Positions 47,401 to 58,322 of a stretch of 64,000 bases of DNA are shown piece after piece. The translations under genes and the position numbers were made by a program. Each line of letters begins with the position of its first letter. The first letter of the stretch is position 1. The DNA comes from Diorhabda sublineata (Eukaryota > Arthropoda > Insecta > Coleoptera > Chrysomelidae), in the NCBI RefSeq assembly GCF_026230105.1, contig NC_079484.1:4851805-4915804 (forward strand), given 5' to 3'. The notes beneath the pieces were generated by a model. It was not told the origin of the DNA. It saw nothing but the letters and a program-made list of their open reading frames with translations, and did not search any database.

Positions 47401-47936
47401 TTGAGAGAAGTTACAATGAGTGAGAATTGGGAAACAAGAGTGAGAATTGGAAAAGAAAATATTTTTGAAAAGTTATTCAGTGCGTAAATAATATTTGACG
47501 TTCACTGCGCAGTTGTTCCCCGATGCTAATGCAGCGCCACCATTATTTAACATATTTCAATGGACATTTTTGCATATACACTGATTGTACTCTCTCTCTA
47601 TCCACCACACCTAAGAGCTTCTGCGAAACTATAATAGAGTCAACCCTATCATGATCTGAATGTTGGATCCTTTCTAACCCAACATAATTGGGTAAATGGG
47701 ATCAGCCGATGGAGTTTTTTTGGATATTTTATGTTTGATTTTCATGAGCAGTGGGTAAATTATTGACAACTGCTCAATAATAATATCTTTAATCTATTAT
47801 CCAACTAAATAAGTATCATGCAGAAGTAATAAAAATCAAAGGTTTTTATATATCAAATTTAAAATATACGCCGAACATTGAAGGCGACACTTGAAAGCTG
47901 ATAAAAATATTTTTCTGAGCCTCAGACGGTTCGGAA

Positions 47937-48494
47937 TGGATGTGCGTTACGACTCATATATGTAATAATTATACATGGACAGTTTCTATAAGTGGAAGTA
48001 GACTAAGGAAGACAGAATGATAACGCTCTCTCTATCCTCCGAGGTTCCAGCTCGGTTCTGCGCATTCTCAAGCATGCGCAGTATAGATAAAGTGTCTCGA
48101 ACGAGAGAGAAAATTAATATTGTCGGCACCGTAACGTAACCTATTGCGGAACGGAGAGAGCTAATCAGCAACTTGACGAATGTGTCAATGAATTCCGTTT
48201 CTTTTTCTTTTTCACCATAATGATTCTTTTTTTAGGAATTAACAATAGATCTTGATTGTGTTAAATTCTTGTAAAATAATCGAAAACAACTCTAGTCGAT
48301 TCGTTTGTCGTCATAATGCAGCTAAGGGGATATCGTGCAAGATCGATTTGCCGTTAGTTCTTTTAGATTATGTATAATTTTTATTACCAAAGTAGCAGCA
48401 TGGTCTAAGGGATAATTAAAAAAGGCAAATTAAAATTATATAAAACAGTAATAATCATAATGTTGAAATTTGCATTAATACAACTACGCCACTG
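47937..48494 (-). mobile_element. MITE related to the element at 7928-8543, reversed
   Basis: The segment AAGCATGCGCAGTATAGATA to CCGTAACG (48070-48140) is the reverse complement of 8020-8090, and ATGGACAGTTTCTATAAGTGG (47976-47996) matches the other arm in reverse. The right edge CAACTACGCCACTG gives, on the minus strand, CAGTGGCGTAGTTG, a hAT-like terminus. The other terminus and a target duplication were not found, so the left boundary is approximate. Confidence 0.65.
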
Positions 48495-48623
48495 CGTATA
48501 TTAATATAAAGTTTATATACAGAAACAATAAACAACAAAATAAGCTTTATTCAAATTTACACATATTGTTCTCTAAATATTGCTCACACCTTAACAATAA
48601 TTGGAAGATAAGATAGTTGTTTA

Positions 48624-48668
48624 GATAAAATTTATTACCACTAATTTTTACGAACAAGAACGTCAGTC
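48624..48668 (+). promoter_or_regulatory. Candidate core promoter of the protease homolog gene
   Basis: TCAGT at 48663-48667 matches the arthropod initiator, about 70 bases before the ATG at 48736, and a TATA-like GATAAAAT lies about 35-40 bases upstream of it. Spacing fits a TATA-Inr promoter; no experimental support. Confidence 0.3.
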
Positions 48669-48735
48669 GACAGTGAGTTGTAGCAAAAAAATATTTTCTC
48701 AAATCAAGTGATGAGTATTTAGTAGATTTTCCAGC

Positions 48736-51700
48736 ATGACTGGATGCGGTTTTTGTGATACGTTGGTGATTATATGTCTTTTTTTAACAGGTAGGTACCA
48801 ATTGTTATTTTGTTCTCATTTTGAGAGTGTGCAATATAATTATGTAATTGAAATATAGTTGTTACTGTCGTGGCTGGTTAGAAAACAAAATATTTTTGGT
48901 TCGTACTTTCTTTTCCTCTACAAAATAGACTACGTATTTCTAGAACTTAATAGTGAAAAATTGGAACGGATATTATCATTTTAAAATCATTCTATATGAC
49001 TAATAAATTCTTATCTTCAATAACTACTATATTTATTTATTTAAATATGAATTTGGAAATATTGACTGATCTCAGTTGATTCAAATGCTTTCGGAGTATT
49101 GCAACATTGAAATTTTTAGACATGTTATTTTAAAATTTTGACTAATCGAATACAACTTCGAAACCATAAAAATTGAAACTAAATTTTGAGGACTGAAAGG
49201 TTTAACTTCAGGTTTTTTTTCCTCCCAAGCCTTTGTCAATTTTCTATTTCGTTATTTTCACTTTACATTTTGTAAAAGTTTTCTAAACGTTTTACCCAAA
49301 TTCATTTTTTCAAAGTTAAAAACTATTCAAGGACGTTATAGCAAAAATTTTATTTGACTTATCGTAAGTACACATTCTAAAATGTGTACTTACAGTACGT
49401 CCTTGAAATCGGATTCCCAGTTAGTGAAATCGTTCCTTTCAGAATCTTCGGAACAATCCTAATCACTATGATTTAACATTTAAAAAAATGTATAAGAAAC
49501 AAAGTGAATTAAAACTTTTATGAACATCGTTCAGCTATTTTCAAACAATTAAAAACTGCCAAATTGATTGCGCATAATTCTGACGGTATCTGATTAGTTT
49601 TCATAGAGTCAATATTAAAGCTAAAGAGATTGGAATGTAAATTGGATTGTGCTATTGAAAGAGAGAGAACGAGCATCGGTTTACCACTTTCTATCTCTCT
49701 CTACTCGCCAGTAAAATCAACACATATTAATATACATATTTGTCGTTCTCTTTTATCATGTTGCTGGTTATTTTATTTGTATTTTGTTCATATTTTGGTT
49801 ATTCATAATCCTTGGGGAGTTTTATGTTGGGATCCAGCTTTTTTATATATCTTATAATAACTACAGACAAATTTTATTAATTTTCTTTCAATGTTATTAA
49901 TGTTGGACATTGCAATAACGGTTCTCTGAGCTGGTGCCTTCTCTTGATGAAACAACACTTTCCTATTAGCCAAATTTTGCTGGATTTCTTCGTTCAATCG
50001 TTGTAATAACTTCGTATATTACTTGCCGTTGATAGTTTTTCCTTTTTCAAGATAGTCAATGAAAATTATCTCACGCGCATCCCAAAAAACCGACGCCTTG
50101 ACCTTGCCTGCAGATGGAACAGTCTTTGACTTCTTTGGAGTGGGTTTTCCCTTTTCAGTCCATTGTTTTGATTGTTCTTTGTTTCGGGTGGAATGTGATG
50201 GTTAAGAAATAGGCAAAAATTTTACACTCGATTGTTCCATTGTGAGCACCCATCTTGTGCACAGCTTTCTCATCTCCAAATTTTCAGTTAATATGCGATG
50301 TACCGCGCTTTTTGAAATGCCCACTATGTCTGCTAGCTCGCACACTTTCAGTCGACGATCATCCAGTACCGTTTTGTGGATTATCTTCAACATTTTTGGA
50401 GTCGTTACCTTATTTGGTCGACCACTGCGATTCTGGTCTTTCCAGGTCGTACTACCTCGTTTGAACTCTTCTACCCAATATTTTACTGCTGTTAACGAGG
50501 ACGTTGTTTCACTCGGAGTAGAATCTAGTTTAGCTTTTATATTGGTTGGGCTAACGCCTTTCAAATAAAAGTATTGTATCACAAACGACGACAAAATATT
50601 TCCTTATTTACAAATTCACTGAAAACGTTCACTATTGACGCCTGCCAAACAAAAACTAAGCAACGTGGCATCTTCAAACTTGAAACTTGTGTACTTTCTA
50701 ATACAGTGGTATTTATCAAGCAGCTACCGCCAGCTCTAGGTCAGGCCAGGTACTTCTGGGACCATTCTCGTACAAGCCACTTCTGATTGTAGTATGAATT
50801 AAAAATATTGATTTCGTTGATTGTATCTAGAAAATTTCTCATAAAAATTAGTTTCCATTAATAGTCCAGTGAAATTATGAAAAAAACAGAACGCAGCTAT
50901 GCAGTTTGGATTTTAATAATGTTTAATGCTACTTATTCAATTTCAACAAAAAAAAATTGATTATCAGAATTCTTTGATATATTTTCTTACGAAAATAAGG
51001 ATTGTTGTAAGTTATATATCCTTAAAATTTGTTATAGTTTCAGGTGACGATACTTATGAACTACCAGATCAAAAATTTGTTACAGCAGACAACTATTTCT
51101 ATCAGGTATTATGCATGAACTAAAATTCACAAATCAAAATGTAGTAAGCGAAAATTTTGGGGAAAATATTTAGAAAGTTGCTGAGGTATCACTTAAATCG
51201 TATGTACGTAACTACTAGGAATGCTGCAATAATTGTAGTATTGTAGAAAAAAATTTTTTCTAACCAAATATAAAACATTCTAGTGCTTTATTTGCCACAT
51301 TTGCACCTGCTTCTCAAGAAGGGGTCACTTTTATTTATCCCCCAAGAAAATTAACTTATAATCTGTTATTTGGCTTTACTTTTTAGATAGCAATAGTATT
51401 GCTATAAATGCATTTGCTTCAATTTTTTGTTGTTCTCGCAAAATAAAAGGTCAGTTCGACTGAAATTGGTCACTTAAATTAATTGTTTCCTCTTTCAGGC
51501 GTCAATCCATCTTAATTACAATGATGAATTTTTGTGTGGCGCTGCTGTAGTTTCTTCATACGAAGTACTTACCGTTGGAAGTTGTCTTTACTATAGTTGG
51601 GGTGGCATTATACCTCCCATTATAGTCGCCGTTAAAGTCGGTGGTAGTGATTTGAATAGTACAAATTTTAAAACAGCTGACGTATCTAATATAACTTTCC

Positions 51701-54700
51701 ATGATGATTTTGATACCAGTACCATGCAATATGATTTAGCTGTGATACGTGTAAGTTTAATATATTTTACATAATACTTTAAATGTACGAGGTGTGATTA
51801 AAAAATACGAAAAATTATTTGAAACACACACACAAAGAATACATAAAAATACTACCCTTCTATAATGTTTCTTTCTGAATGTCTTCCACCTTCTCTCGAA
51901 TGGCTTCTACAGTTTCAGGAATAGCGTCAAGAAGTTTTTCTTTTAGCACATTTTTTCTCTTTGGGAAAAGCTAGAAATCTCTAAAGGCTGATCAATAAAC
52001 TTGACTTCCTGTTTGCCGTTTGTTGTTATAAAATTAAAAACGTTGCCGACTGCCATTGGTGACTTTCAACATAAACTAATTTTATCTTTTCCCGGAGGCC
52101 GTTCATAGCAACTTTCGTATTAATAGAAAAGAGCCAGTCATATTCGTTTGCGTTTGTCATGTGATTTTGCCTAATGTTCCTAATAAAAAAATTTTCCATA
52201 ATATCGTCTATGAATACCGGATTTCAAACAGAAATACAAATATATCACGAAAACAAAAAGGTTAATGGTAGTAACGTCAAATTAATGAATAGGGTAATTA
52301 GACGTCAATTTTTGGTATGTTACATATACTAGAAGGTACAAAATGTGTGTTACAACACAGTAAAATATTGGTAAACTCATTTATGACCTTTTCACAGGCA
52401 TTCGAAGTTCAACTCGAGTCATACAATGTATTAAAAGTACTATAAAATGCACTGACTTTCAAGTCATTTTGAAAATGATTTATGATCTCGATAAAAGCAT
52501 TTGAAGTCCTATACATCCTATACACTATGTAGTAAAATGTTTTTAAGCTAATTTATAACCTTTTTGAAGGTATTTAAAGTCCTGCTAGAGCCATTTAATC
52601 GAAGGTTCTATAAAATCCTATGAAATTATTTTAAAAATGATCTATGATCTTAATGGAAAACTATACATCCTATACCCATTCCTATTCCAATCCTGAAATG
52701 GGCATAAAGGAAATCATTTGTTTGTTTTCCGGGTCTTTTTCTTTACATATCACTTCTAAGCTAATCATTACCTGACTTATTTTTACCTTTAAATCTCATA
52801 TCACTTGTTGAACAGTCTTTAAAGTTATTATATTATTATCAATGAAATATTTTGGTGTTGTGTCAGCTTCTTTGGCATTTTTCATGTTAATGCGTTGTTC
52901 CAGATGCATATTTCATCACACTAAAGAGGCTATAGTAGTAGTTTTTTATCACACCTCGTATAATATTACTTAAATGTGATATCCAGTGCACCTGTATGAT
53001 CCTTTTATTAATTTATTATTTAGACATTAAATAATTGTAATTTTTGTTTTGTTCTTATTCTGTTAATTATTTCTTTCGATTTCTTACGCTTTTTTATTTT
53101 AATTATTTTTTTTAGACCTCTACACCGTTTCAATCTAGCAGATATGCAATTGGATCAATTTCTATAGCAACAGAAACAGCATCTAGTTATAATAACTGTA
53201 CAGTTACAGGGTGGAATAAGGTACATTGATTTTCTAATTTCTATAAAATTGATTCGATTCTTTAATTCTTCTAAATTCTAAAAATTAGATATATTAATTG
53301 TCAGATTTTGGAAACATTGAATGTTTAGTATTTTGCCACATGTTTCCATGTTAGTTTTTAGAGTTTGTGATAAGAAAAATTTTGAAAAACACTCATATCG
53401 ATATCAAATCCGATTGCTAATTTGATAGCCCAAAATTTTGGTTTGTTTCGTTATCAGACAAAACTGCACAACAAAATTTTTAATCAATTGAAAATATTTA
53501 ATGATTAAAACTCAAAATACCCACCAATTAGATATATATTTTGTACAAGAATCTACATCTCATTTTTCTGATTCCAAAATATGTAAACTCCTCCTTAAAG
53601 AGGCTATTTTTTTGGGGTTTTGTTTCCCACTTACCAAGGTATTAATACTACCCCTTCAAGGTATTCAAGCCATTTAATTGGATGTCAGGACTTTCGTAGA
53701 GTAGACGATTTGCAGTTTCCATGTTTTTCGAGGCAGTGACCTGTTAGAAGGTACTTCCTGGTTGATATGGTTATGGATATTTTGGATTGTCTTAGACTTG
53801 GAGTGTTTCTTCAGTGAGACGGAGTCGTTGCCCCTTTTTTGCTTCTCCATTGCCTGGTATACTCTGGTGACCTGGTAGCTACATTAGAGTTACATTGTTT
53901 CTTTTAGCTAGTGCTTTTAAAGTTTATTTGCAATCCTATGTTAGTTTGGACATGCTACTTGCATTAGCTTCAAACTATCCGTGTACCTACCGAAAAAATA
54001 CATTTCGAACTTGTACAAGACCTTTATTCACCCATGATTTTATAAATAACATCAAGTTATGAATTCGTAATAGAAAATTTTGAATCAGTTCTGTATTCAT
54101 TATCATTATATTATAGTTTACAACATTTTTTTTAATAGTGGAAATATGTTTTAGGAGACCTGCATTCTGCAATCTGTTGATGTAGAAATAATCGATTGTG
54201 GTGATCTGTATGATAAAAAAGTTTGTGCACAACCAATATCTTCGAATGATATTTTATGCGAAGTAAGCATTTTCCAAATTTATAAAAATGTAGTTAGCGC
54301 TAGAAATTTCCAGTAAACTGTAACAAAGAAGTTATGAATGAATAATTTTTTGAATGTGTTTGAGGTTTAGTTTATAAAAATCATTTTAGGTGCAATTGAT
54401 TTTTTGTACATTTACTGTTAGTACAAATCATTTGGGTCGTCCAATTATTTATTCATCAGTTTATTAAAATTCTAATCTAAGTTATACCTTCTTTTAGTTT
54501 TGTTTAATTCATCGTCAATCCTTTCTTAAATTTATATAGTGAATTGTATTTATTTATTTCGAAAATCAAAATTTTTGTATACTTTCCATTGGTATCATCT
54601 CAAACTCAGTTTATATGGAATCGTTTGAACCTCTTAAATACTTTGAAATGATGATATATACTAGGTGTATGAGAAAAATAATGATACTGGCAACTCTGCG

Positions 54701-55593
54701 GGTGATCACGAAATATACCTGTTCTAAACTGATTTGTTTATCACTTTCAGAGATCACCCTCTACAGCTATCATATTATTTTATCAGTAAACTTGTTTGTT
54801 AAGGTCAATCAGGAAGTCAATGAACTGAACGTGTTTGATGATGTTCCTGAGAAGATTGTTAATTACCAAGAATTCTTCAATTCTGTGATCTTAGATGATG
54901 AATGCTTCTCGGCCATCAAAATCATATGAGAACAAAGAATTTGTTCCACCAGAACAAATTGTCACAAAGTGATAAAGTATTTTATAAAAATATCCTTGAA
55001 ATATTGCAAGTAGATGCAAGTAAATTTTTAACCTCAAAAGGCATCTTTGATACAATTGAAACATGTTTTGAAAGGACTTTAAGGACTATGAACAACATGC
55101 AAAAGATTGTAATCAATCAGTTAGAAGTTATTCCTTCTGAAAAATTACAGTGCTGGTAAAGAAAGCGGGAATTACAACTCTTTTGGTGTACAGATGTTCT
55201 AGAGGGTTATTTTGAAGACAATAACAAGATGAAAGCTTTAGTAAAGAAATCATTACTTCTCTTACACACCTCGTAGTTTAAGTATAAATCTTTTATACCC
55301 CTTTTACATATATTTTCTCATACATTTTTGTTTCATTTCTATATGGAATATTTTTTTTTCAGAACTCATTAGGAAGCTTGCTGGTTTGTAATAGTACCCT
55401 CATCGGTATTTTGTCAGTGGTACCAGATTGCGATTTACCTAATCAACAATTGATTTTTGAAGTAGCAAAATACGCAGTTGGTATGATAGATGATGATTTT
55501 ATTTCGTCTAATACGTCTGCGATGGTCCGACACTCGACGATTTTGGAGTACTTGTTTGGAATACTCATTTTTTTCATTAATTTATTTTTATAG
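48736..55593 (+). CDS. Inactive trypsin-like serine protease homolog, possibly membrane-anchored
   Basis: Six exons in phase: 48736-48790, 51044-51105, 51499-51750, 53116-53220, 54155-54262, 55363-55593; 813 bases, 270 residues. Exon 1 codes for a signal peptide (MTGCGFCDTLVIICLFLTG). The S1 fold is recognisable: FLCGAAVVSSYEVLTVGSC (cysteines 42 and 58), YDLAVIR, CTVTGWNK, ILQSVDVEIIDC, and CENSLGSLLVC with the spacing of cysteines 191 and 201. Chymotrypsin numbering by this alignment gives His57 to Ser, Ser195 to Leu, Asp194 to Ser and Gly193 to Asn; Asp102 is kept. The IVGG activation site is absent (KFVTADNYFYQ instead). It cannot be a protease. The C-terminus ends in a hydrophobic run (YLFGILIFFINLFL) preceded by Asn/Ser-rich residues, as in GPI-anchored or tail-anchored proteins. 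Likely secreted or cell-surface; binding partner unknown. Introns are full of mariner and retroelement remnants. Confidence 0.88.
49326..49408. repeat. Nested palindrome (hairpin) in intron 1
   Basis: GTAAGTACACATT (49364-49376), a four-base loop, then its exact complement AATGTGTACTTAC (49381-49393). An outer pair, TTCAAGGACGT and ACGTCCTTGAA, encloses it. The structure could be a tiny fold-back element. Confidence 0.85.
49803..50770 (-). mobile_element. Mariner element with intact N-terminal transposase frame
   Basis: The 5' end at 50770 reads, on the minus strand, CGAGAATGGTCCCAGAAGT with flanking TA at 50771-50772. The minus frame 50594-50202 (130 codons) codes for the paired helix-turn-helix part of mariner transposase: SSLTAVKYWVEEFKRG, SGRPNKVTTP, LADIVGISKSAVHRIL. 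A second frame at 49997-49803 has NEEIQQNLANRKVLFHQEKAPA, the block before the second catalytic Asp, where the usual D of FHQDNAPAH is E. The middle and the 3' end are deleted. It lies in intron 1 of the protease homolog gene. Confidence 0.88.
51788..52958 (-). mobile_element. Mariner-like element, 1171 bp, with paired ends
   Basis: CGAGGTGTGATTAAAAAA at the left and TTTTTTATCACACCTCG at the right are inverted repeats, flanked by TA (51786-51787 and 52959-52960). A minus-strand piece near 51860-51960 reads LLDAIPETVEAIREKVEDIQ, likely a transposase C-terminal remnant. Lies in intron 3 of the protease homolog gene. Confidence 0.85.
53600..53960 (-). mobile_element. Non-LTR retrotransposon fragment (RNase H type)
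   Basis: Minus-strand frames give KALAKRNNVTLM, a PGHQSIPGNGEA piece (normally WVPGHSGIEGNEEAD), KKGQRLRL and a following segment matching the element at 46560-47400. In intron 4 of the protease homolog gene. Confidence 0.6.
54661..55273 (+). mobile_element. Shortened mariner-like element, 613 bp
   Basis: The left end CTAGGTGTATGAGAAAAATA and the right end, read on the other strand (CGAGGTGTGTAAGAGAAGTA), are inverted repeats of about 27 bp with mismatches, with TA on both sides (54659-54660, 55274-55275). Broken frames inside (VILDDECF, LEGYFEDNN) may be transposase relics. In intron 5 of the protease homolog gene. Confidence 0.7.
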
Positions 55594-56340
55594 TGATTTT
55601 CTTTATTTACAAATATAACATTAAAAACTGTTACCAAAACTAGCTACTTTTTTATTCAGCAGCCTTTCACCGAAGCTCTTCCAAACCAGTTGGTTACAAA
55701 GAAATTTTAATAGAGAATCAGCTGTTTGGAATAACCAAATGCTTTTTACTAGGTACGCTTAACTTTTCAAGATTATTGGACAAATGATAGAGGATGATAA
55801 AATCAGTTTCATTCTGGATAGAGATTTAATTTTTCAAACTTTAAACCATCCTTGTAATCTACAAAAGATCTACAACAACATCACTTATTGAATTGTGGTT
55901 ACGAATCATCCATATTAACAACGAACTAAATGAAAGCAGCCAAAAGGAGATTTTTCCTTCAATTACAAATAATTGAGATGGATGCTACTTTGTCAGATAC
56001 CTGTTAAAAAAATAATAAAGGAGAATAGGATTTTCTTGGAAGAACTGTTCCACTAGATTCCCAGTTATTAGAATTGATATCGATCATCATCAAAACAAGA
56101 GCGATGAGGTGTACGTTGAGAATTGGTAGGAATATTTCGAAGCAAAACGAATTTGTTATATTGAAGTTTAAACTACTTATTAATTATTTCCCAAAAACGA
56201 TATCAAATGGTTAAGATTTTGTAGAATTATGATTAAAATACGAAAATATATTGTTCTCAATTTAGAATACAAATTATTATGTCTCTCTTTGTTAACTTTG
56301 AGCGATAAATTAGAATTTTTGGAGTCGTCTTGTGATATTC
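55594..56340. other. 3' flank of the protease homolog gene
   Basis: AT-rich, no recognisable gene. The open frame 56229-56450 runs into the repeat that follows and is not supported as a gene. Confidence 0.35.
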
Positions 56341-57300
56341 GTAATGAACACACTGTTTACACTTCTACTACTCCAATATTCACAATTACACTGCCTGACG
56401 CGCATTCTGATAACCAAATTATCGCCTTAAGAGTCATAGTTTACTTTTAGCCTCTGAAATCGGCAACGATATCACCATAGCTGCCATTGGTATTGTTTAT
56501 CGACCATCATCTCTTATTCTGGATGTAATGCGGTGCTCCTGGTCTTCTTCATGGCTGGAACCCATAGCTCTCGAAATTTCTTGCTTGATCACTGTGAGTT
56601 CCCAAGGGCACACCATATCGACTGATAAATTTTAAACCAATACCTCCGCGGCAGTTGGGGCCTATTGAATCAGGATAGCGTAAATATCTACCCATTACAA
56701 CTAGGATGTATTTACCACCACTTTCTATTGCGGGAAATGGTCTAGCGATATCTAAAGCCTTAATACTGCTTCATCGGTGTCTTTCATCGGAACTGCTCAT
56801 CCAATAAAACCTCGCTCAAAGTGTTGAAGGGTTTTTTCACTCTTAGATCCCCTCCCTATGGACTGACGTGTAGTTTCTTCAGTACCTCGATATTTCTTGC
56901 TGTCTTCTCTTCTGGCCCTCTGGATTCTAAAACTATATCAACCACTTGAGTGTAGTTCGGATAAGGAACTTCCTTCCATAAAGATGCTGGTGCCTAAAAG
57001 TGTTCTCACTACCATCCAAACTTTTCTTCTCGTGACAAAGTAGCTTCGTTCTGGTTTTAAGAGAGCTTTACTGAAGAAGCCCAGAACTCTATCTTGCTCT
57101 TTATGGGTCTGTGAAAGCAGTCTTCCAATTCATACGTTGCTTGGGTCAGTGTCAAGGATGAAGTCTTGGTAATGAATATCCTGATCTCGAACGCCGTTTA
57201 ACAGTCTTCATTCCAGTAGAAAGGTCTTGGTTTTTCTGTGAGTTGAGTTATTGACTTCGCCATAACTTCAAATTTCTTTACGAATCTTTTGATAATACGT
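56340..57300 (-). mobile_element. Ty3/gypsy LTR-retrotransposon remnant
   Basis: On the minus strand 56480-56770 reads broken integrase core pieces (DIARPFPAIESGGKYILVV, FISRYGVPLGTHSDQARNFE), with the second acidic residue of the catalytic core in HSDQ. Upstream in the element, 57050-57110 has KSKIEFWASS-like and other relics. The sequence 56345-56450 (TGAACACACTGTTTAC ... GATAACCAAATTATCGCC) resembles other copies near 42975 and 59998-60080 and may be LTR. Stop codons and frame breaks throughout: inactive. Confidence 0.6.
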
Positions 57301-58322
57301 GTAAAGTCAGTCCAAGAAAATTTATAACTTAATTAAATTATCACTAGGTTGCGCTGGATGAAGATGATTTTTAGCTGGATCCACCGCCACTACTTCATTA
57401 CTTACTATATGCACTAGATAGTTGTCACTAACACTAAATTTACTAAACTATGCACTAACACTTATTACTAATTTATCTTTCAATCTCAACGTACTAATTT
57501 ATTTCAACACACTTGTCTATTGACGGATTCATCGATAATTTTATTAGCTTTATATAATTATTGAAATAAAATATAAATTTGAGGATTATTGTTTTATTTA
57601 TTTTTGCTTAACAATTATGTATTCGTATTTGGTATTAAAATCAAGAAAATCCATTGATATATTTTCTTAGGTTAGTCATGAATTAGTTTTCGTATAAATT
57701 CAAATTAAACAAAAAAAGTCTAAGTTTTAGTATATTTTAGGGTCGTCTCACACGACCTAGAGACTTTCCTCGTTCCATCTAAATCTCGTTTAAGTATTTT
57801 AATGAGACCACATACAGTGAGAACCGAAAGTATCGTTCAAAATTGTTACACGGTATACCAGACAAATAAAATTTTAACATTACCATGAAAATAATATCTT
57901 GAAAAACTTTGGTGGTTTAATTTTAATTTAAAAGGCGTCTTTCTAGGTACTAACGAGACGAGACAAGACTTCCGCCTATTTTTTTTGTTATTATAATTTT
58001 TTTCTATCTGTCTATCACATATTTTCATTAGTTATAGCTCTAGCAAAGTCACAAGGACTTATTATTTGAATATTGTAATGAAACAAAATATTGGAAATTA
58101 CTGTTTTATTTATTTTTGGTTAACAATTCTATCTTCGTATTTGGCGTCAATTTCGGTAATATTGTCAGTTTGACTCATAATTACAACCATTCCATAGTTC
58201 GAACCTATTAATATTTTTCAAATTTTCATCGGCTTTGCTTCAAATCCATCTAATCGTAGCTACCATTTTTCAAGTTCAGTCTCTTCTTATTCTTCAGTCT
58301 CAGAAAACTAATTTGTTTAAAA
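57301..58322. other. Intergenic DNA between gypsy remnant and carboxylesterase
   Basis: AT-rich with short repeats (ACTAACACT near 57420-57470; similar phrases around ATTATTG/GTTTTATTTATTTTTG at 57590 and 58100). No gene recognised. Confidence 0.35.
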
